Notes: generated by a model from the letters alone, not told the origin. A stretch of DNA of 36,950 nucleotides from an uncultured Bacteroidales bacterium (GCA_944325505.1 CALVAJ010000023.1:1-36950), one strand, 5' to 3'. Shown: positions 1-9,345, counted from the stretch's first letter. Numbers and translations: made by a program.

Positions 1-382
1 ATACTACCGGGTCGGTTATCATGCTCCCGGCAAGGGTCACTACGGCGGCCATAAGAGCCGCCCCCCAGCCTTTCAGCCTGCCGAAATGACTGCTGTCCAG
101 TGCATATCCGGGATCGAAGAACTGATTCCTTCTGCTTTGGTATGAAGCATACCACATGGGCGGCAGGAACATCACCGGATAAGACAGCAGCATGCCATAG
201 TCTGCAGCTGTCCCGGCATCGGTCAGGAATATCAGCAGCGCTGTCACCAGGTTTCCCAGGCAGGCCCCGACAAGCAGCATTGCCAGCAGTATGAGCGCCC
301 CTCCGATCCCCGGGACATAGAATGAAAAGCCGGAAAGCAGGTCATACGACTTCGTACTTGGACGTCGGAAAAACTTCGCCAT
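1..382 (-). CDS. CPBP-like intramembrane protease family protein, N-terminal part
   Basis: The gene reads off the left edge of the window, so only the first 127 codons are visible. It starts at an ATG at 382, 15 bases after the stop of the nucleotidyltransferase upstream, so the two are probably co-transcribed. The visible protein is a basic N-terminus (MAKFFRRPSTKSYD), a long hydrophobic segment at about residues 22-57, a second at about 63-76, a Tyr/Ser/Arg-Arg-Asn stretch (YASYQSRRNQFFDPGY), and a third hydrophobic segment from about residue 108. This resembles the N-terminus of Bacteroidales CPBP (CAAX-protease-like) membrane proteins, as I remember them. The diagnostic glutamate and histidine motifs of that family would lie beyond the window, so the family call is inference. 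It could be another polytopic membrane protein. Confidence 0.55.
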   Translation of the reverse strand, partial: MAKFFRRPSTKSYDLLSGFSFYVPGIGGALILLAMLLVGACLGNLVTALLIFLTDAGTAADYGMLLSYPVMFLPPMWYASYQSRRNQFFDPGYALDSSHFGRLKGWGAALMAAVVTLAGSMITDPVV

Positions 383-397
383 ACGGGTCGGAACTTT

Positions 398-1330
398 TTA
401 TTTGTTGTATAAAGGTGTCGGATAAACCCCTTTGTCGGCGAATTCCTGGAATTTCGCTACGACTCCCGGCCTGTCTTCCTTGAAAGTCACTCCGAACCAG
501 TGCGACGGAGTTGAAAGCAGTTCTGTCTCCGCGCTGTTTTCCCTGATCATGCAGTCGATAGCGTAAGGGATATAGAACTCGGCTTTAAGCTCATTGATGT
601 TCTTTGTGATGAAATCCGTGAAAATCCTTTCGCTCTTTTCGAAATAATCAGGGGTGAATCCCCACATGTTCATGGATGCCAGTGCCTTGCCGTCCAGCTC
701 GACCTTCTCGCCCTTGCTGTTGTCTCCATAGACTTTCCCGTCTGCGGCCTTGGCGATATTGTGATGTTCCTCTACATGGGTGAGGATGTGCCCGGCATCA
801 GCCTTGCAGATTCCCCTTGAAACCCCGCCTGACTCCGAGAGTGTGTGGTCGAGCTCGAAACCTACCATGCAGTAGCGTCCCGTAGAGTTTTCATGCGCCC
901 TGAGCCAGTCTGCGAGGATACGGAAGGATTCCTTTCCGTAGTAGTCATCGCCGTTGATCACTGCAAAAGGCTCCCTGATTACGTCCTTGGCCATGAGCAC
1001 TGCATGGGCTGTTCCCCAAGGTTTCTGCCTTTCAGGGTTGAGGGTAAGCCCTGCCGGTATCCTGTCCAGTTCCTGGATGACGAATTCGAACTGCAGAGGT
1101 GTCCCGTCAGTACATTTGACATGACTGTATTTCTCTTTTACCAGCTGCTCGAACTGATCCTTGAAGGAACTCCTTACCACGTAGACGACTTTTCCGAATC
1201 CTGACTGTACGGCATCGTAGATTGAATAGTCGATAATGGTTTCACCGTTCGGACCGAGTCCGTCCATCTGTTTCAGTCCGCCGTAGCGGCTGCCCATTCC
1301 GGCAGCAAGAACAAGTAGTGTTGGTTTCAT
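398..1330 (-). CDS. Nucleotidyltransferase family protein (sugar-nucleotide pyrophosphorylase-like)
   Basis: This 310-residue protein begins with the glycine-rich nucleotide-binding loop of the NTP_transferase fold (LVLAAGMGSRYGGLKQMDGLG, residues about 5-25). A conserved GDDYYG metal-binding motif follows near residue 126, with the paired acidic residues expected for divalent metal. Such enzymes transfer a nucleotide from NTP to a phosphorylated sugar or related acceptor in the cytoplasm. The acceptor cannot be read from the sequence. The start is the ATG at 1330, right before the loop motif. It probably forms a two-gene unit with the CPBP-like gene downstream, and it is divergent from ftsB, with a TAnnTTTG element for each direction in the 113-base gap. 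Confidence 0.8.
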   Translation of the reverse strand: MKPTLLVLAAGMGSRYGGLKQMDGLGPNGETIIDYSIYDAVQSGFGKVVYVVRSSFKDQFEQLVKEKYSHVKCTDGTPLQFEFVIQELDRIPAGLTLNPERQKPWGTAHAVLMAKDVIREPFAVINGDDYYGKESFRILADWLRAHENSTGRYCMVGFELDHTLSESGGVSRGICKADAGHILTHVEEHHNIAKAADGKVYGDNSKGEKVELDGKALASMNMWGFTPDYFEKSERIFTDFITKNINELKAEFYIPYAIDCMIRENSAETELLSTPSHWFGVTFKEDRPGVVAKFQEFADKGVYPTPLYNK

Positions 1331-1397
1331 TTTGACTGTATTTTAATTAGTTATCAGTTCTGTTTGAATTTTGCTTTCCCGAAAGCAAAAAATCTTT

Positions 1398-1405
1398 CAA
1401 AAATA
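1398..1405 (-). promoter_or_regulatory. -7 promoter element for the nucleotidyltransferase
   Basis: The minus strand reads TATTTTTG, matching the Bacteroidota -7 consensus TAnnTTTG, 68 bases upstream of the ATG at 1330. The -33 element is not clear. Confidence 0.4.
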
Positions 1406-1407
1406 AT

Positions 1408-1415
1408 TATTTTTG
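1408..1415 (+). promoter_or_regulatory. -7 promoter element for ftsB/divIC
   Basis: TATTTTTG on the plus strand matches TAnnTTTG and lies 29 bases before the GTG start at 1444. It is nearly back to back with the minus-strand element at 1398-1405. Confidence 0.45.
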
Positions 1416-1443
1416 CGCAGAAATCTTCAAGTAAAGACAAAAA

Positions 1444-1749
1444 GTGAAATGGCCAGGTAAAATATTCAACGGTCCCCATGGCGGATTTTTCAGATACGCT
1501 GCGGTCATTACGGCTTTTTTCATCCTTCTGATGCTGTTCAAGCCGGGAACGAATGTCATCCGCTGGATACAGTCCGGCCTTGAAATCCGCCGTCAGGAAA
1601 AGCAGATCCGGATGTACAACGAAGAAATCGGCCGGATGGAGCACCGTATAAGGATGCTCACATCCGACCGTGACACACTGGAAGAGTTCGCCAGGGAGGA
1701 ATTCTATTTCGCAGAGCCTGGCGATGATGTCTATATCATTGAGCGTTAG
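1444..1749 (+). CDS. FtsB/DivIC-like septum formation initiator
   Basis: This 101-residue bitopic membrane protein has a short N-terminus, one hydrophobic segment at about residues 17-33 (AAVITAFFILLMLF), then a predicted coiled coil rich in Glu, Arg and Lys (about 42-85). It ends with AREEFYFAEPGDDVYIIE, the characteristic end of Bacteroidota FtsB/DivIC proteins. In the family this protein links FtsL and FtsQ in the divisome. The start appears to be GTG at 1444, since no in-frame ATG precedes the membrane segment. Its last 14 bases overlap the convergent end of the TolC-family gene. Confidence 0.85.
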   Translation: MKWPGKIFNGPHGGFFRYAAVITAFFILLMLFKPGTNVIRWIQSGLEIRRQEKQIRMYNEEIGRMEHRIRMLTSDRDTLEEFAREEFYFAEPGDDVYIIER

Positions 1750-3196
1750 CCGGTTCGTTCTGACGGAATCCTCCGCCTCCCAATGCCCTGTACAGGTCTG
1801 CCTGCAGTTTCATCCGTTCTGTTTCCAGCCTTACATAGGACTCGCAGCATTCGAAGTAATCCCTGTCGGCTGACAGTACCTCCAGATATCCGATGAACTG
1901 CATCCTGAAAAGTTCGTTGGCGCTCGCGGTTGCCTTTTTCCCCGTACGCATTTCTTCTTTTTTAATTTCAATGCGTTCCAGTATGTTTTCGTAGCTTTCG
2001 ACAAGTCCCGCGACTTCGGCATATGCCTTCACAACGGTCTCCTTATATCCGTTCACCGCGATATTCCTGCGGACAATGGCGTTTGAATATTCATTCCTGA
2101 TACTCCCTGCATTGAAGATCGGTGCGGTAAGCCCGGCAGCCACCTCATAGGCGAGAGAAGCGGGTGCCAGAAAGAATTTTCCTATGTCGAAAGAATTGAA
2201 TCCTCCGCTGCCGCCTATCCGAAGACCCGGGTAGAATGCCCTGCGTGCGGCTTTTATGTCGCAGTCTGCAGCTGCAAGCATCATTTCCGCCTCCCTGATG
2301 TCGGGCCTTCTGGTCAGGAGCAGGTCGGGTACTCCGGTATCGCTGAGGTACCGCATGCTCCGGAGTCTGTAGAAGTCGCTGCGCTCGACATGTTCAGGAA
2401 ATTTTCCCATAAGGACGCAGAGGGCACGCTCCACCGAGGCTATTTCATTCTCTGTTTCCAGCAGTTCTCCTTTGAGCTCGAGGAGCCTTGACTGGAATTG
2501 GTCGACGGCAAGCTGTGTCATTTCCCCTGCATCTTTCAGATCTTCGGTCAGTTCACAGGACTTCGCGATGAAATCTATGGCGGCTGACGTTATCTGGTGT
2601 TTCATGTCCAGGTTTACCAGATCGAAATAAGTGCGGGCGATTTCTGATACAAGGACGGACCGGGCGAGCGAAGCCGCCTCTCTTGAAGCCATCCATCTGC
2701 TCAGGGCCGCCCTTTTTTTCTGTGTGACCTTGCCCCACAGGTCCACTTCCCAGCTGAACGATACTCCGAGTCCGAAATCCGGATAAGGATCCGGGATGTG
2801 TTTGCTGCGGTCGAGGTCAGGGGTATTGGTCGTGGCATTGCCTACTCCGTCCATGGTATATTCCCCGAACCGTTCCAGACCTGCGGAAAGCCCGGCCGAA
2901 ACTGACGGCCAGTATCCGAGCCTGGCCGTTTTAAGCTCATTTTCCGCAAGTGTGATCCGGTCCATGCAGCTGCGGAAAGAAAAGTTGCCTTCCAGTGCGG
3001 TCCTGATATGTTTCTGCAGCAGCGTGTCCGGGAAAAATTCCTCCCATCCGATGTCCGCGATTGTCGTGGTGTCTGCGACAGGCGACGGATAGTTTTCGGG
3101 AAGCTCGATCCTGCTTTCTGTCAGCTGTACTGCAGGAGCACAGGAGACAGCCGTCATGACGGCCGCCAATATTGTAATTCTATTCATCGTCTTCAT
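1736..3196 (-). CDS. RND efflux outer-membrane lipoprotein, TolC/NodT family
   Basis: This 486-residue protein starts with a lipoprotein signal (about 20 residues, ending AVSC). Two OEP-type repeats of long helices and strands follow, with recognisable signatures such as GLGVSFSWEVDLWGK and LLLTRRPDIREAE, which are typical of OprM/NodT channels. It would form the trimeric outer-membrane tunnel of the tripartite pump encoded with the two genes upstream. Its start overlaps the permease stop by 17 bases, which suggests translational coupling. An alternative ATG three codons in (3187) would also leave a lipobox. It is the last gene of the efflux operon and converges on ftsB with a 14-base overlap. 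Confidence 0.92.
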   Translation of the reverse strand: MKTMNRITILAAVMTAVSCAPAVQLTESRIELPENYPSPVADTTTIADIGWEEFFPDTLLQKHIRTALEGNFSFRSCMDRITLAENELKTARLGYWPSVSAGLSAGLERFGEYTMDGVGNATTNTPDLDRSKHIPDPYPDFGLGVSFSWEVDLWGKVTQKKRAALSRWMASREAASLARSVLVSEIARTYFDLVNLDMKHQITSAAIDFIAKSCELTEDLKDAGEMTQLAVDQFQSRLLELKGELLETENEIASVERALCVLMGKFPEHVERSDFYRLRSMRYLSDTGVPDLLLTRRPDIREAEMMLAAADCDIKAARRAFYPGLRIGGSGGFNSFDIGKFFLAPASLAYEVAAGLTAPIFNAGSIRNEYSNAIVRRNIAVNGYKETVVKAYAEVAGLVESYENILERIEIKKEEMRTGKKATASANELFRMQFIGYLEVLSADRDYFECCESYVRLETERMKLQADLYRALGGGGFRQNEPANAQ

Positions 3197-6100
3197 CTTC
3201 TTCCTCCTTGTTTTTGGCGAATCTTCCGCCGATTTTCTCGAATATCACGTACAGTCCCGGAATCAGGAACAGTCCTATAAGGGTTCCCACAAGCATTCCT
3301 CCCGCGGCCGCCGTACCTATGGACCTGTTGCCGAGCGCTCCTGCACCATGTGCGAAGATGAGCGGAATCAGGCCGCAGATGAATGCGAACGAGGTCATGA
3401 GAATAGGTCTCAGACGGCTCACCGCGCCTTTGAGTGCGGCCTCGGCTACCGGCATGCCTTCATGTCTGCGGAACAGGGAGGCCATCTCCACTATCAGGAT
3501 GGCATTCTTTCCGAGCAGGCCTATCAGCATGACCAGAGCTACCTGGGCGTATATGTTGTTTTCTATTCCGAGCATCTGGAGGAACAGGTATGATCCGAAC
3601 ACTCCTGCCGGAAGCGAGAGGATTACAGGGAACGGAAGGAACACGCTTTCATACTGCGCGGACAGCAGGATGAAAACGAACAGCAGGCATATTCCGTATA
3701 TCATCATGGTCTGTCCTCCGCTCTCCTTCTCCTCCCTGGTCACTCCGGACCACTCGATGTCATATCCGCGCGGGAGGTAGTCCTTTGCTATTTCCTCTAC
3801 CGCCTCGATGACTTCACCGGAACTCACGCCGGGAGCAGCCTCTCCGGTTATCAGGGCTGATGTGAACATGTTGTATCTTGTAATCTGGCTCGGCCCGTAG
3901 ACCCTTTCCATGGTAAGGAAGTTTGAATACGGGACCATCTGCCCTCCGGTATTCTTGGCAAAGAAACGGAACACATCGTCAGGGTTCATCCTGTATTCAG
4001 GGGAAGCCTGCATCATCACCTTGTACATCTGTCCGAATCTCACGAAGTTGGACGAATAGAAACTTCCGATATAGCTCTGGAGGGTTTCCATTGCCTCGTC
4101 TATGTTTATTCCCAGTTTGGCAGCCTTCTGCAGGTCCACTTTCAGCATGTATTGAGGGAAATTCGGATTGAAACCGGTGCTGACTCCTTCTATTCTCGGG
4201 TCGGCCTCAAGCTTTTCGATGAATCCCTTGATCACGTTGTCCAGATCCTGGAATGTACCGGAAGTCTTGTCCTGGAGCCTCAGCTCGAATCCGCTGGCAT
4301 TTCCGAATCCTGGAACGGTAGGAGGCAGGAAGAACTGGATGTCGGCGTCCTTGATGTGCGAGACCCTTTCCTCGTAGTCCTTCATCAGCTGATAGACGGT
4401 CTTGTCCCTCTGGTCCCATGGAATGAGGTTGATCATACCCATTCCGAAGCTTGCCCCCTCCGTTTCGGTCATAAGGCTGTAACCTGCCAGAGTGGAAATG
4501 TTCTCGACTTCCTCGAGCGGCAGCAGTTCTGCCTGTATCTTGTTGAGTGTGGCTTCACTACGCTCGAGTGTGGCACCTGGAGGGGAGTCGACGTTGACAT
4601 AGATCATTCCCTGGTCCTCGTTAGGGATGAACCCTGACGGCAGGAACATCGATATGACCACTACTCCGGCGACAGAAAGCAGGAAAACCAGAACCGTGTA
4701 CCTCTTTTTCCTGAGGAAACGTCCAAGACTCCTGGAATATGCTCCTTCAAGGGCATCGTATTTCCTGTTGAACCAGCCGAAGAACCTCGACAGAAGGCCT
4801 TTTTTCTTCTCTCCGTCTGCCTCTTTCCTTTTGATGAGCACTGCACAAAGCGCAGGTGAGAGTGTAAGTGCGTTGATACCGGATATTATAATGGCCACGG
4901 CCAATGTCAGCGAGAACTGCCTGTAGAATATCCCGACGCTGCCCTGCATGAATGCAACGGGTATGAACACTGCCGACATGACGAGCGTGATGGAGACAAT
5001 AGCCCCTCCGATTTCCTTCATAGCCGCGACAGAGGCCTTGTACGGAGAGAGTCCCTGGTCGTGCATTTTCACATGCACGGCCTCGACGACCACTATCGCA
5101 TTGTCCACCACAATACCTATGGCAAGTACCAGTGCGAAGAGTGTCAGCATGTTTATGGAGAATCCCAATGCCTGCATGAAGAAGAAGGTTCCCACCAGAG
5201 ACACAGGTACGGCAATCGCCGGAATCAGCGTCGAACGGAAGTCCTGCAGGAAGATGAACACTACCAGGAACACGAGCAGGAACGCTTCCACCAGTGTCCT
5301 GAGCACTGAAGATATGGATGCGTCCAGGAAGCGCGATACGTCGTAGGAAATGTTGTAGTCCATTCCAGGGACGAAACTGCTTTCCTTGATTTCCGCCATC
5401 TTGGCCTTGATGTCGTTGATGACTTCACGTGCATTGGACCCGGGGCGCTGCTTGATCATGATAGAAGCAGACGGCTTTCCGTCCGTCATTGAGACCATCT
5501 TGTAGTCTTCGGAGTCGAATTCTATGTCCGCCACATCCGCAAGCCGTAGCAGGGAGCCGTCAGGAAGCGCTTTCAGGACTATTTCGCCGTATTCTTCAGG
5601 TGTGCTGAATTTACCTGTATACTGGAGGACATACTGTAGCTGCTGCGGGAGTTTGTCGGAGCTGACTCCGGTTTTTCCAGGAGCCGCCTCTACGTTCTGC
5701 CTGCGGATTGCTTCGGTCACATCCTGAGGGGACATCCCGTATGCCGCCAGCCTGTCAGGGTTCAGCCATACACGCATGGCGTAGTCTCGCCGGCCCATTA
5801 TTTCGACGAAGCCTACTCCGTTTATACGTTTGAGCTCGCGCAGGATATTGATGTCCGCGAAGTTGTAGACAAACTTTTCTGTATGTGTGCTGTCCGTACT
5901 GAAAATGTTCAGGTACATGAGCATACTGTTCACTTCCTTTTCCGTGACGACACCGGCCCTGATGACTTCTTCGGGAAGCTCGTCAAGGATGGTGGATACC
6001 CTGTTCTGTACGTTCACGGCAGCTACGTCAGGATCTGTGCCTACCTGGAAGTAAATGGTAGTGAGGGACATACCGTCGTTGGTACAGACGGTGGTCATGT

Positions 6101-6329
6101 ACGTCATGCCAGGCACGCCGTTGATGGCCCGCTCCAGAGGCGTTGCCACGGTCTTCGACATTACGTCCGCACTGGCTCCCGTGTATCGTGCAGTGACCGT
6201 GACCGAAGGAGGTACTATGTCAGGGAACTGCGTGATAGGCAGGGAGTTGAGCGCAATCAATCCCAGGCATGTTATGAGCACTGAGATGGCGGCCGAAAGT
6301 ATCGGCCTTTTGATAAACATCTTGAACAT
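3180..6329 (-). CDS. RND efflux permease, HAE1 (AcrB/MexB-like) family
   Basis: The protein has 1049 residues, the usual length of HAE1 pumps. The N-terminus (MFKMFIKRPILSAAISVLI) is the typical first membrane helix, followed by the porter-domain signature LPITQFPDIVPPSVTV. Membrane helix 4 has GIVVDNAIVVVEA: the first of the two proton-relay aspartates is kept, the second is Asn, as in many Bacteroidota members. A second porter half and helices 8-12 follow, and the C-terminus is very acidic (KEEEDEDDE). It exports hydrophobic or amphiphilic compounds using the proton gradient. It sits between adaptor (6 bases upstream) and outer-membrane channel (17-base overlap). No local regulator gene is present. 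Confidence 0.95.
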   Translation of the reverse strand: MFKMFIKRPILSAAISVLITCLGLIALNSLPITQFPDIVPPSVTVTARYTGASADVMSKTVATPLERAINGVPGMTYMTTVCTNDGMSLTTIYFQVGTDPDVAAVNVQNRVSTILDELPEEVIRAGVVTEKEVNSMLMYLNIFSTDSTHTEKFVYNFADINILRELKRINGVGFVEIMGRRDYAMRVWLNPDRLAAYGMSPQDVTEAIRRQNVEAAPGKTGVSSDKLPQQLQYVLQYTGKFSTPEEYGEIVLKALPDGSLLRLADVADIEFDSEDYKMVSMTDGKPSASIMIKQRPGSNAREVINDIKAKMAEIKESSFVPGMDYNISYDVSRFLDASISSVLRTLVEAFLLVFLVVFIFLQDFRSTLIPAIAVPVSLVGTFFFMQALGFSINMLTLFALVLAIGIVVDNAIVVVEAVHVKMHDQGLSPYKASVAAMKEIGGAIVSITLVMSAVFIPVAFMQGSVGIFYRQFSLTLAVAIIISGINALTLSPALCAVLIKRKEADGEKKKGLLSRFFGWFNRKYDALEGAYSRSLGRFLRKKRYTVLVFLLSVAGVVVISMFLPSGFIPNEDQGMIYVNVDSPPGATLERSEATLNKIQAELLPLEEVENISTLAGYSLMTETEGASFGMGMINLIPWDQRDKTVYQLMKDYEERVSHIKDADIQFFLPPTVPGFGNASGFELRLQDKTSGTFQDLDNVIKGFIEKLEADPRIEGVSTGFNPNFPQYMLKVDLQKAAKLGINIDEAMETLQSYIGSFYSSNFVRFGQMYKVMMQASPEYRMNPDDVFRFFAKNTGGQMVPYSNFLTMERVYGPSQITRYNMFTSALITGEAAPGVSSGEVIEAVEEIAKDYLPRGYDIEWSGVTREEKESGGQTMMIYGICLLFVFILLSAQYESVFLPFPVILSLPAGVFGSYLFLQMLGIENNIYAQVALVMLIGLLGKNAILIVEMASLFRRHEGMPVAEAALKGAVSRLRPILMTSFAFICGLIPLIFAHGAGALGNRSIGTAAAGGMLVGTLIGLFLIPGLYVIFEKIGGRFAKNKEEEDEDDE

Positions 6330-6335
6330 GGCCTG

Positions 6336-7523
6336 CTATTCTTCTGTATTGGTGTCGGTTTCTTCATCGGCTGCGGTGTCTTCTGTTTCCCCGCTGTCCG
6401 TGCTGTCCGTTCCGGAAACCTCGACCGGCTTTATCTTCATACCGTCCTTCAGCCTCTGGATACCCGAATATGCTATTTCTGTCCCCGGCTCGAAGTTTTC
6501 GGCTACATAGTATCCGTTGAATCTGGCCAGAGGTTCGAAACTGCGGATCTTTGCGACATTCTCGTCATTTATGGTGTACACGTATGTGAATTCCTGTATC
6601 TCGAAAGTAGCCTGCTGCGGTATCAGGTAGACGTCATCCATCTTTGTCATCATGTTGATTTTTCCTGATACGCCATGTTTGAGAAGTCCTTCAGGGTTCG
6701 GGAAACGTGCTCTGAACGCGATAGAGCCGGTCTGTCTTTCGAAATCCCCCTCGACTGTCTCCACTATTCCCGGATGCTCGTAGAGTGTCCCGTCCGCCAG
6801 GACCAGCTGTACGGTATCAGCTCTGGCATCTTCTTCTCCGCGGATGATTGCCCTGCGGAATTTCAGGTACTCGGTCTCGTTCATCTTGAAGTAGGCGAAT
6901 ACTTCCGCCACGTTGCTTATGTTGGTGAGCAGGGTTTCCGTACCGACGAGACTTCCTACCTTATACGGTATCCTGTCCACATAGCCGTCGATCGGGGCGG
7001 TTATGGTGGTGTAGTTGTAGTCGAGCTGTGCCCTCTGCATCTTGACTTTCGCCTGTTCGACCTCGAGTTCCGCCACGGCCAGTTCCGCCTGCGCCTGCTT
7101 CAGCCTCACTTCCGCCAGTATTTCCTTTTCCACCAGCTTGCTGATGCGGTCAACATCGTATGCCGTCATCTGATATTCGGCCTCTGCCTGTCTCAAGGCT
7201 GCTTCCGCTTCCCTTACTGCTTCGTAATATTCGATTGCGTCAAGCTTGAAAAGCACGTCGCCCTTTTTGACTTCCTGCCCTTCGTCGACGTGGATTTCCT
7301 TGATGAACCCGCCTACTTTGGATTTTACTTCTACGAACTGGATTGCCTGGATGTCGGCTACGAATGATCTCGGTACTTCAATCGATTCAGGGTAGAGTTT
7401 CCTGACAGGTATGTTCCTGTCTTCCGATGATACGATGGTCCCTCCTTCGCGGCAGCCTGTTGCTGAAACCACGGCAAGGCAGGACAAAATGAATGCTTTG
7501 AGCATCAGTTTGCTGGATTTCAT
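6336..7523 (-). CDS. RND efflux periplasmic adaptor (membrane fusion) lipoprotein
   Basis: This 395-residue protein starts with a lipoprotein signal peptide ending SATGC at about residue 24. It then has the biotinyl-lipoyl-like domain (IKEIHVDEGQEVKKGDVLFKLD), a long alpha-helical hairpin (about 90-165, rich in Ala/Glu), the second lipoyl half (YTTITAPIDGYVDRI), and a beta-barrel plus membrane-proximal domain. The last 30 residues are acidic and Thr/Ser-rich. It bridges the permease and the TolC-like channel. It is the first gene of the efflux operon. I found no TAnnTTTG element pointing at it in the 105 bases upstream, so its promoter is not identified. Confidence 0.93.
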   Translation of the reverse strand: MKSSKLMLKAFILSCLAVVSATGCREGGTIVSSEDRNIPVRKLYPESIEVPRSFVADIQAIQFVEVKSKVGGFIKEIHVDEGQEVKKGDVLFKLDAIEYYEAVREAEAALRQAEAEYQMTAYDVDRISKLVEKEILAEVRLKQAQAELAVAELEVEQAKVKMQRAQLDYNYTTITAPIDGYVDRIPYKVGSLVGTETLLTNISNVAEVFAYFKMNETEYLKFRRAIIRGEEDARADTVQLVLADGTLYEHPGIVETVEGDFERQTGSIAFRARFPNPEGLLKHGVSGKINMMTKMDDVYLIPQQATFEIQEFTYVYTINDENVAKIRSFEPLARFNGYYVAENFEPGTEIAYSGIQRLKDGMKIKPVEVSGTDSTDSGETEDTAADEETDTNTEE

Positions 7524-7576
7524 TACTTGTATATTTGAAATGGTTATTTTCTTTATTTACAATATATTACGGGAAG

Positions 7577-7608
7577 AGGCGACCCAAAAGCACCCTTTTG
7601 AGTCACCC
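7577..7608. terminator. Strong hairpin between the purB-side genes and the efflux operon
   Basis: GACCCAAAAG at 7581-7590 pairs with CTTTTGAGTC at 7595-7604 (9 of 10), with further GC pairing outside. It lies just after the small exported gene and before the efflux operon. No U-run follows on the minus strand, so it may be a terminator aided by other factors or an RNA processing signal. Confidence 0.35.
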
Positions 7609-7628
7609 CTGTCGATTATTTGCATCTG

Positions 7629-7958
7629 CTATATAAGCAGTGTGCAGGTTATGCGGAGCGTTTCCTGAGTATGTTCATGTGTCCGGAGCATGTCGCCGGC
7701 AAGGCATGTCATGCCCGTGCGGCAGTCTATATCCGGAATAGCGGGCGAGCCTGTCTCTGCGCTTTCCCTGTGCTGGCGGATATAGGTGAAGAATACCCTG
7801 ATTCTCTGCTGACGTGTGCGGATAGTATTGTCTACCTGTATTCCGGCGGTTTCATGCTGGGATACAAGCAGTGTGTCGGATGAGGACGCACAATACACGG
7901 CCGGCTGCATGCTGGCCGCGATGAAAAATATGAATAGCAGTTTCAGGAAGAACTTCAT
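7629..7958 (-). CDS. Small predicted exported protein of unknown function
   Basis: This 109-residue reading frame has a convincing signal peptide: Met-Lys, then a strongly hydrophobic core (FFLKLLFIFFIAASM) and a likely signal peptidase I site after AVYCA near residue 24. The mature part (about 85 residues) contains three cysteines (DCRTGMTC and TCTLL) and no family that I recognise. Third codon positions look like those of neighbouring genes, with many G or C endings. It starts 19 bases after the purB stop and would be co-transcribed with it. A hairpin follows at 7577-7608. It may be a real lineage-specific gene; chance is possible because it is short. Confidence 0.5.
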   Translation of the reverse strand: MKFFLKLLFIFFIAASMQPAVYCASSSDTLLVSQHETAGIQVDNTIRTRQQRIRVFFTYIRQHRESAETGSPAIPDIDCRTGMTCLAGDMLRTHEHTQETLRITCTLLI

Positions 7959-7977
7959 GAGAGTGTGCCGCCGGTTT

Positions 7978-9318
7978 TTAGAATCCTGTATAGGTCATAG
8001 GGGAAATGGCCCTGAGTTCTTCTTTGACGCTTTCGCTGACATCCAGTGTCTCGATGAAATCGGCTATGGTCTGATGGTTTATGGCTTCCCCGGTCCTTGT
8101 AAGGGCTTTCAGCGTCTCGTAAGGGTTAGGGTAGTTCTCCCTGCGCAGGATTGTCTGGATGGCTTCCGCCACTACGGCCCAGTTCCTTTCAAGATCCGCC
8201 TTTATCGCAGGTTCGTTGAGGATCAGTTTGCCGAGTCCTTTCTTCAATGAGTTCAATGCTATCATCGTGTGTGCGAAAGGTACGCCGATATTCCTGAGCA
8301 CTGTGGAATCCGTAAGGTCTCTCTGCAGACGGGAAACCGGAAGCTTCATCGACAGATGTGTGAATACCGCATCTGCCATTCCCAGATTGCCTTCTGCATT
8401 TTCAAAGTCGATAGGGTTTACCTTGTGCGGCATGGCAGAAGAACCTACCTCGTTCTTGTTGACTTTCTGATGGAAATACTCCATTGAAATGTATGTCCAG
8501 ATGTCGCGGCTCATGTCAATCAGGACGGTGTTGATGCGGCGGACGTTGTCGAATATGGCCGCCAGGTTGTCGTAATGCTCTATCTGGGTGGTCGGGAATG
8601 ACCTTTTCAGTCCGAGGGATGAGACGAACCTGTCACCGAAGGAAATCCAGTCTATTTTAGGGTAAGCGACCTTGTGTGCATTCATGTTGCCTGTCGCCCC
8701 GCCGAATTTTGCGGGATAGCTGAGCAGGGAAAGCTGCCTGAGCTGTTCCTCGATCCTGACCTGGAACACCTTGAATTCCTTTCCCAGACGGGTAGGGGAG
8801 GCCGGCTGTCCGTGGGTCTTGGCAAGCATCGGGATGTCTTTCCATTGTTCTGCCATCGATTTTATGGTATCCAGGACTTCGTTCATCAGAGGCAGATAGG
8901 CATTCTCGATGGCTTCCTTGAGGGAAAGCGGAACGGAAGTGTTGTTTATATCCTGTGAAGTCAGACCGAAATGGACGAACTCACCCCATTTCTCGATGCC
9001 GAGCCCTTTGAACTTCTCTTTGATGAAATATTCGACGGCCTTGACATCATGGTTGGTGACCTTTTCGATATCCTTTACTTTTGCAGCATCTTCAGGAGTC
9101 AGATTCCGGTAGATGTCCCTCAATGTCCCGAACTTGCCGTGGTCGAAGTCCGCAAGCTGCGGGAGCGGGATTTCGCACAGAGCGATGAAATACTCTATCT
9201 CGACGCGCACTCTGTACCGTATGAGAGCGTATTCGCTGAAATATTCACTTAAAGGTCCTGTCTGGCGTGCATATCTTCCGTCGACCGGAGATACTGCGAG
9301 TAAAGCGTGATTGTCCAT
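7978..9318 (-). CDS. purB: Adenylosuccinate lyase
   Basis: This 446-residue cytoplasmic enzyme acts twice in purine synthesis: it cleaves SAICAR to AICAR plus fumarate, and adenylosuccinate to AMP plus fumarate. The fumarase/aspartase superfamily signature is clear (GSSAMPHKVNPIDFENAEGN, about residues 292-311), with the flexible catalytic-serine loop. Earlier regions T-S-Q-D (FGLTSQDINNT) and KTHGQPASPT match the conserved substrate-binding blocks. The length is that of Bacteroidota PurB. Its own TAnnTTTG element lies 28 bases before the ATG, so it need not depend on folP upstream. Confidence 0.96.
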   Translation of the reverse strand: MDNHALLAVSPVDGRYARQTGPLSEYFSEYALIRYRVRVEIEYFIALCEIPLPQLADFDHGKFGTLRDIYRNLTPEDAAKVKDIEKVTNHDVKAVEYFIKEKFKGLGIEKWGEFVHFGLTSQDINNTSVPLSLKEAIENAYLPLMNEVLDTIKSMAEQWKDIPMLAKTHGQPASPTRLGKEFKVFQVRIEEQLRQLSLLSYPAKFGGATGNMNAHKVAYPKIDWISFGDRFVSSLGLKRSFPTTQIEHYDNLAAIFDNVRRINTVLIDMSRDIWTYISMEYFHQKVNKNEVGSSAMPHKVNPIDFENAEGNLGMADAVFTHLSMKLPVSRLQRDLTDSTVLRNIGVPFAHTMIALNSLKKGLGKLILNEPAIKADLERNWAVVAEAIQTILRRENYPNPYETLKALTRTGEAINHQTIADFIETLDVSESVKEELRAISPMTYTGF

Positions 9319-9345
9319 TTCTGTCGTTCTATAAAATCAAACGTA

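Noticed and set aside
845-1204. Open frame opposite the nucleotidyltransferase gene
   Set aside because: It lies wholly inside a well-supported gene on the other strand and resembles no family; a shadow frame.
7531-7538. TATATTTG on the plus strand just upstream of the efflux adaptor
   Set aside because: It points away from the adaptor gene and no plus-strand gene follows, so it is probably chance.
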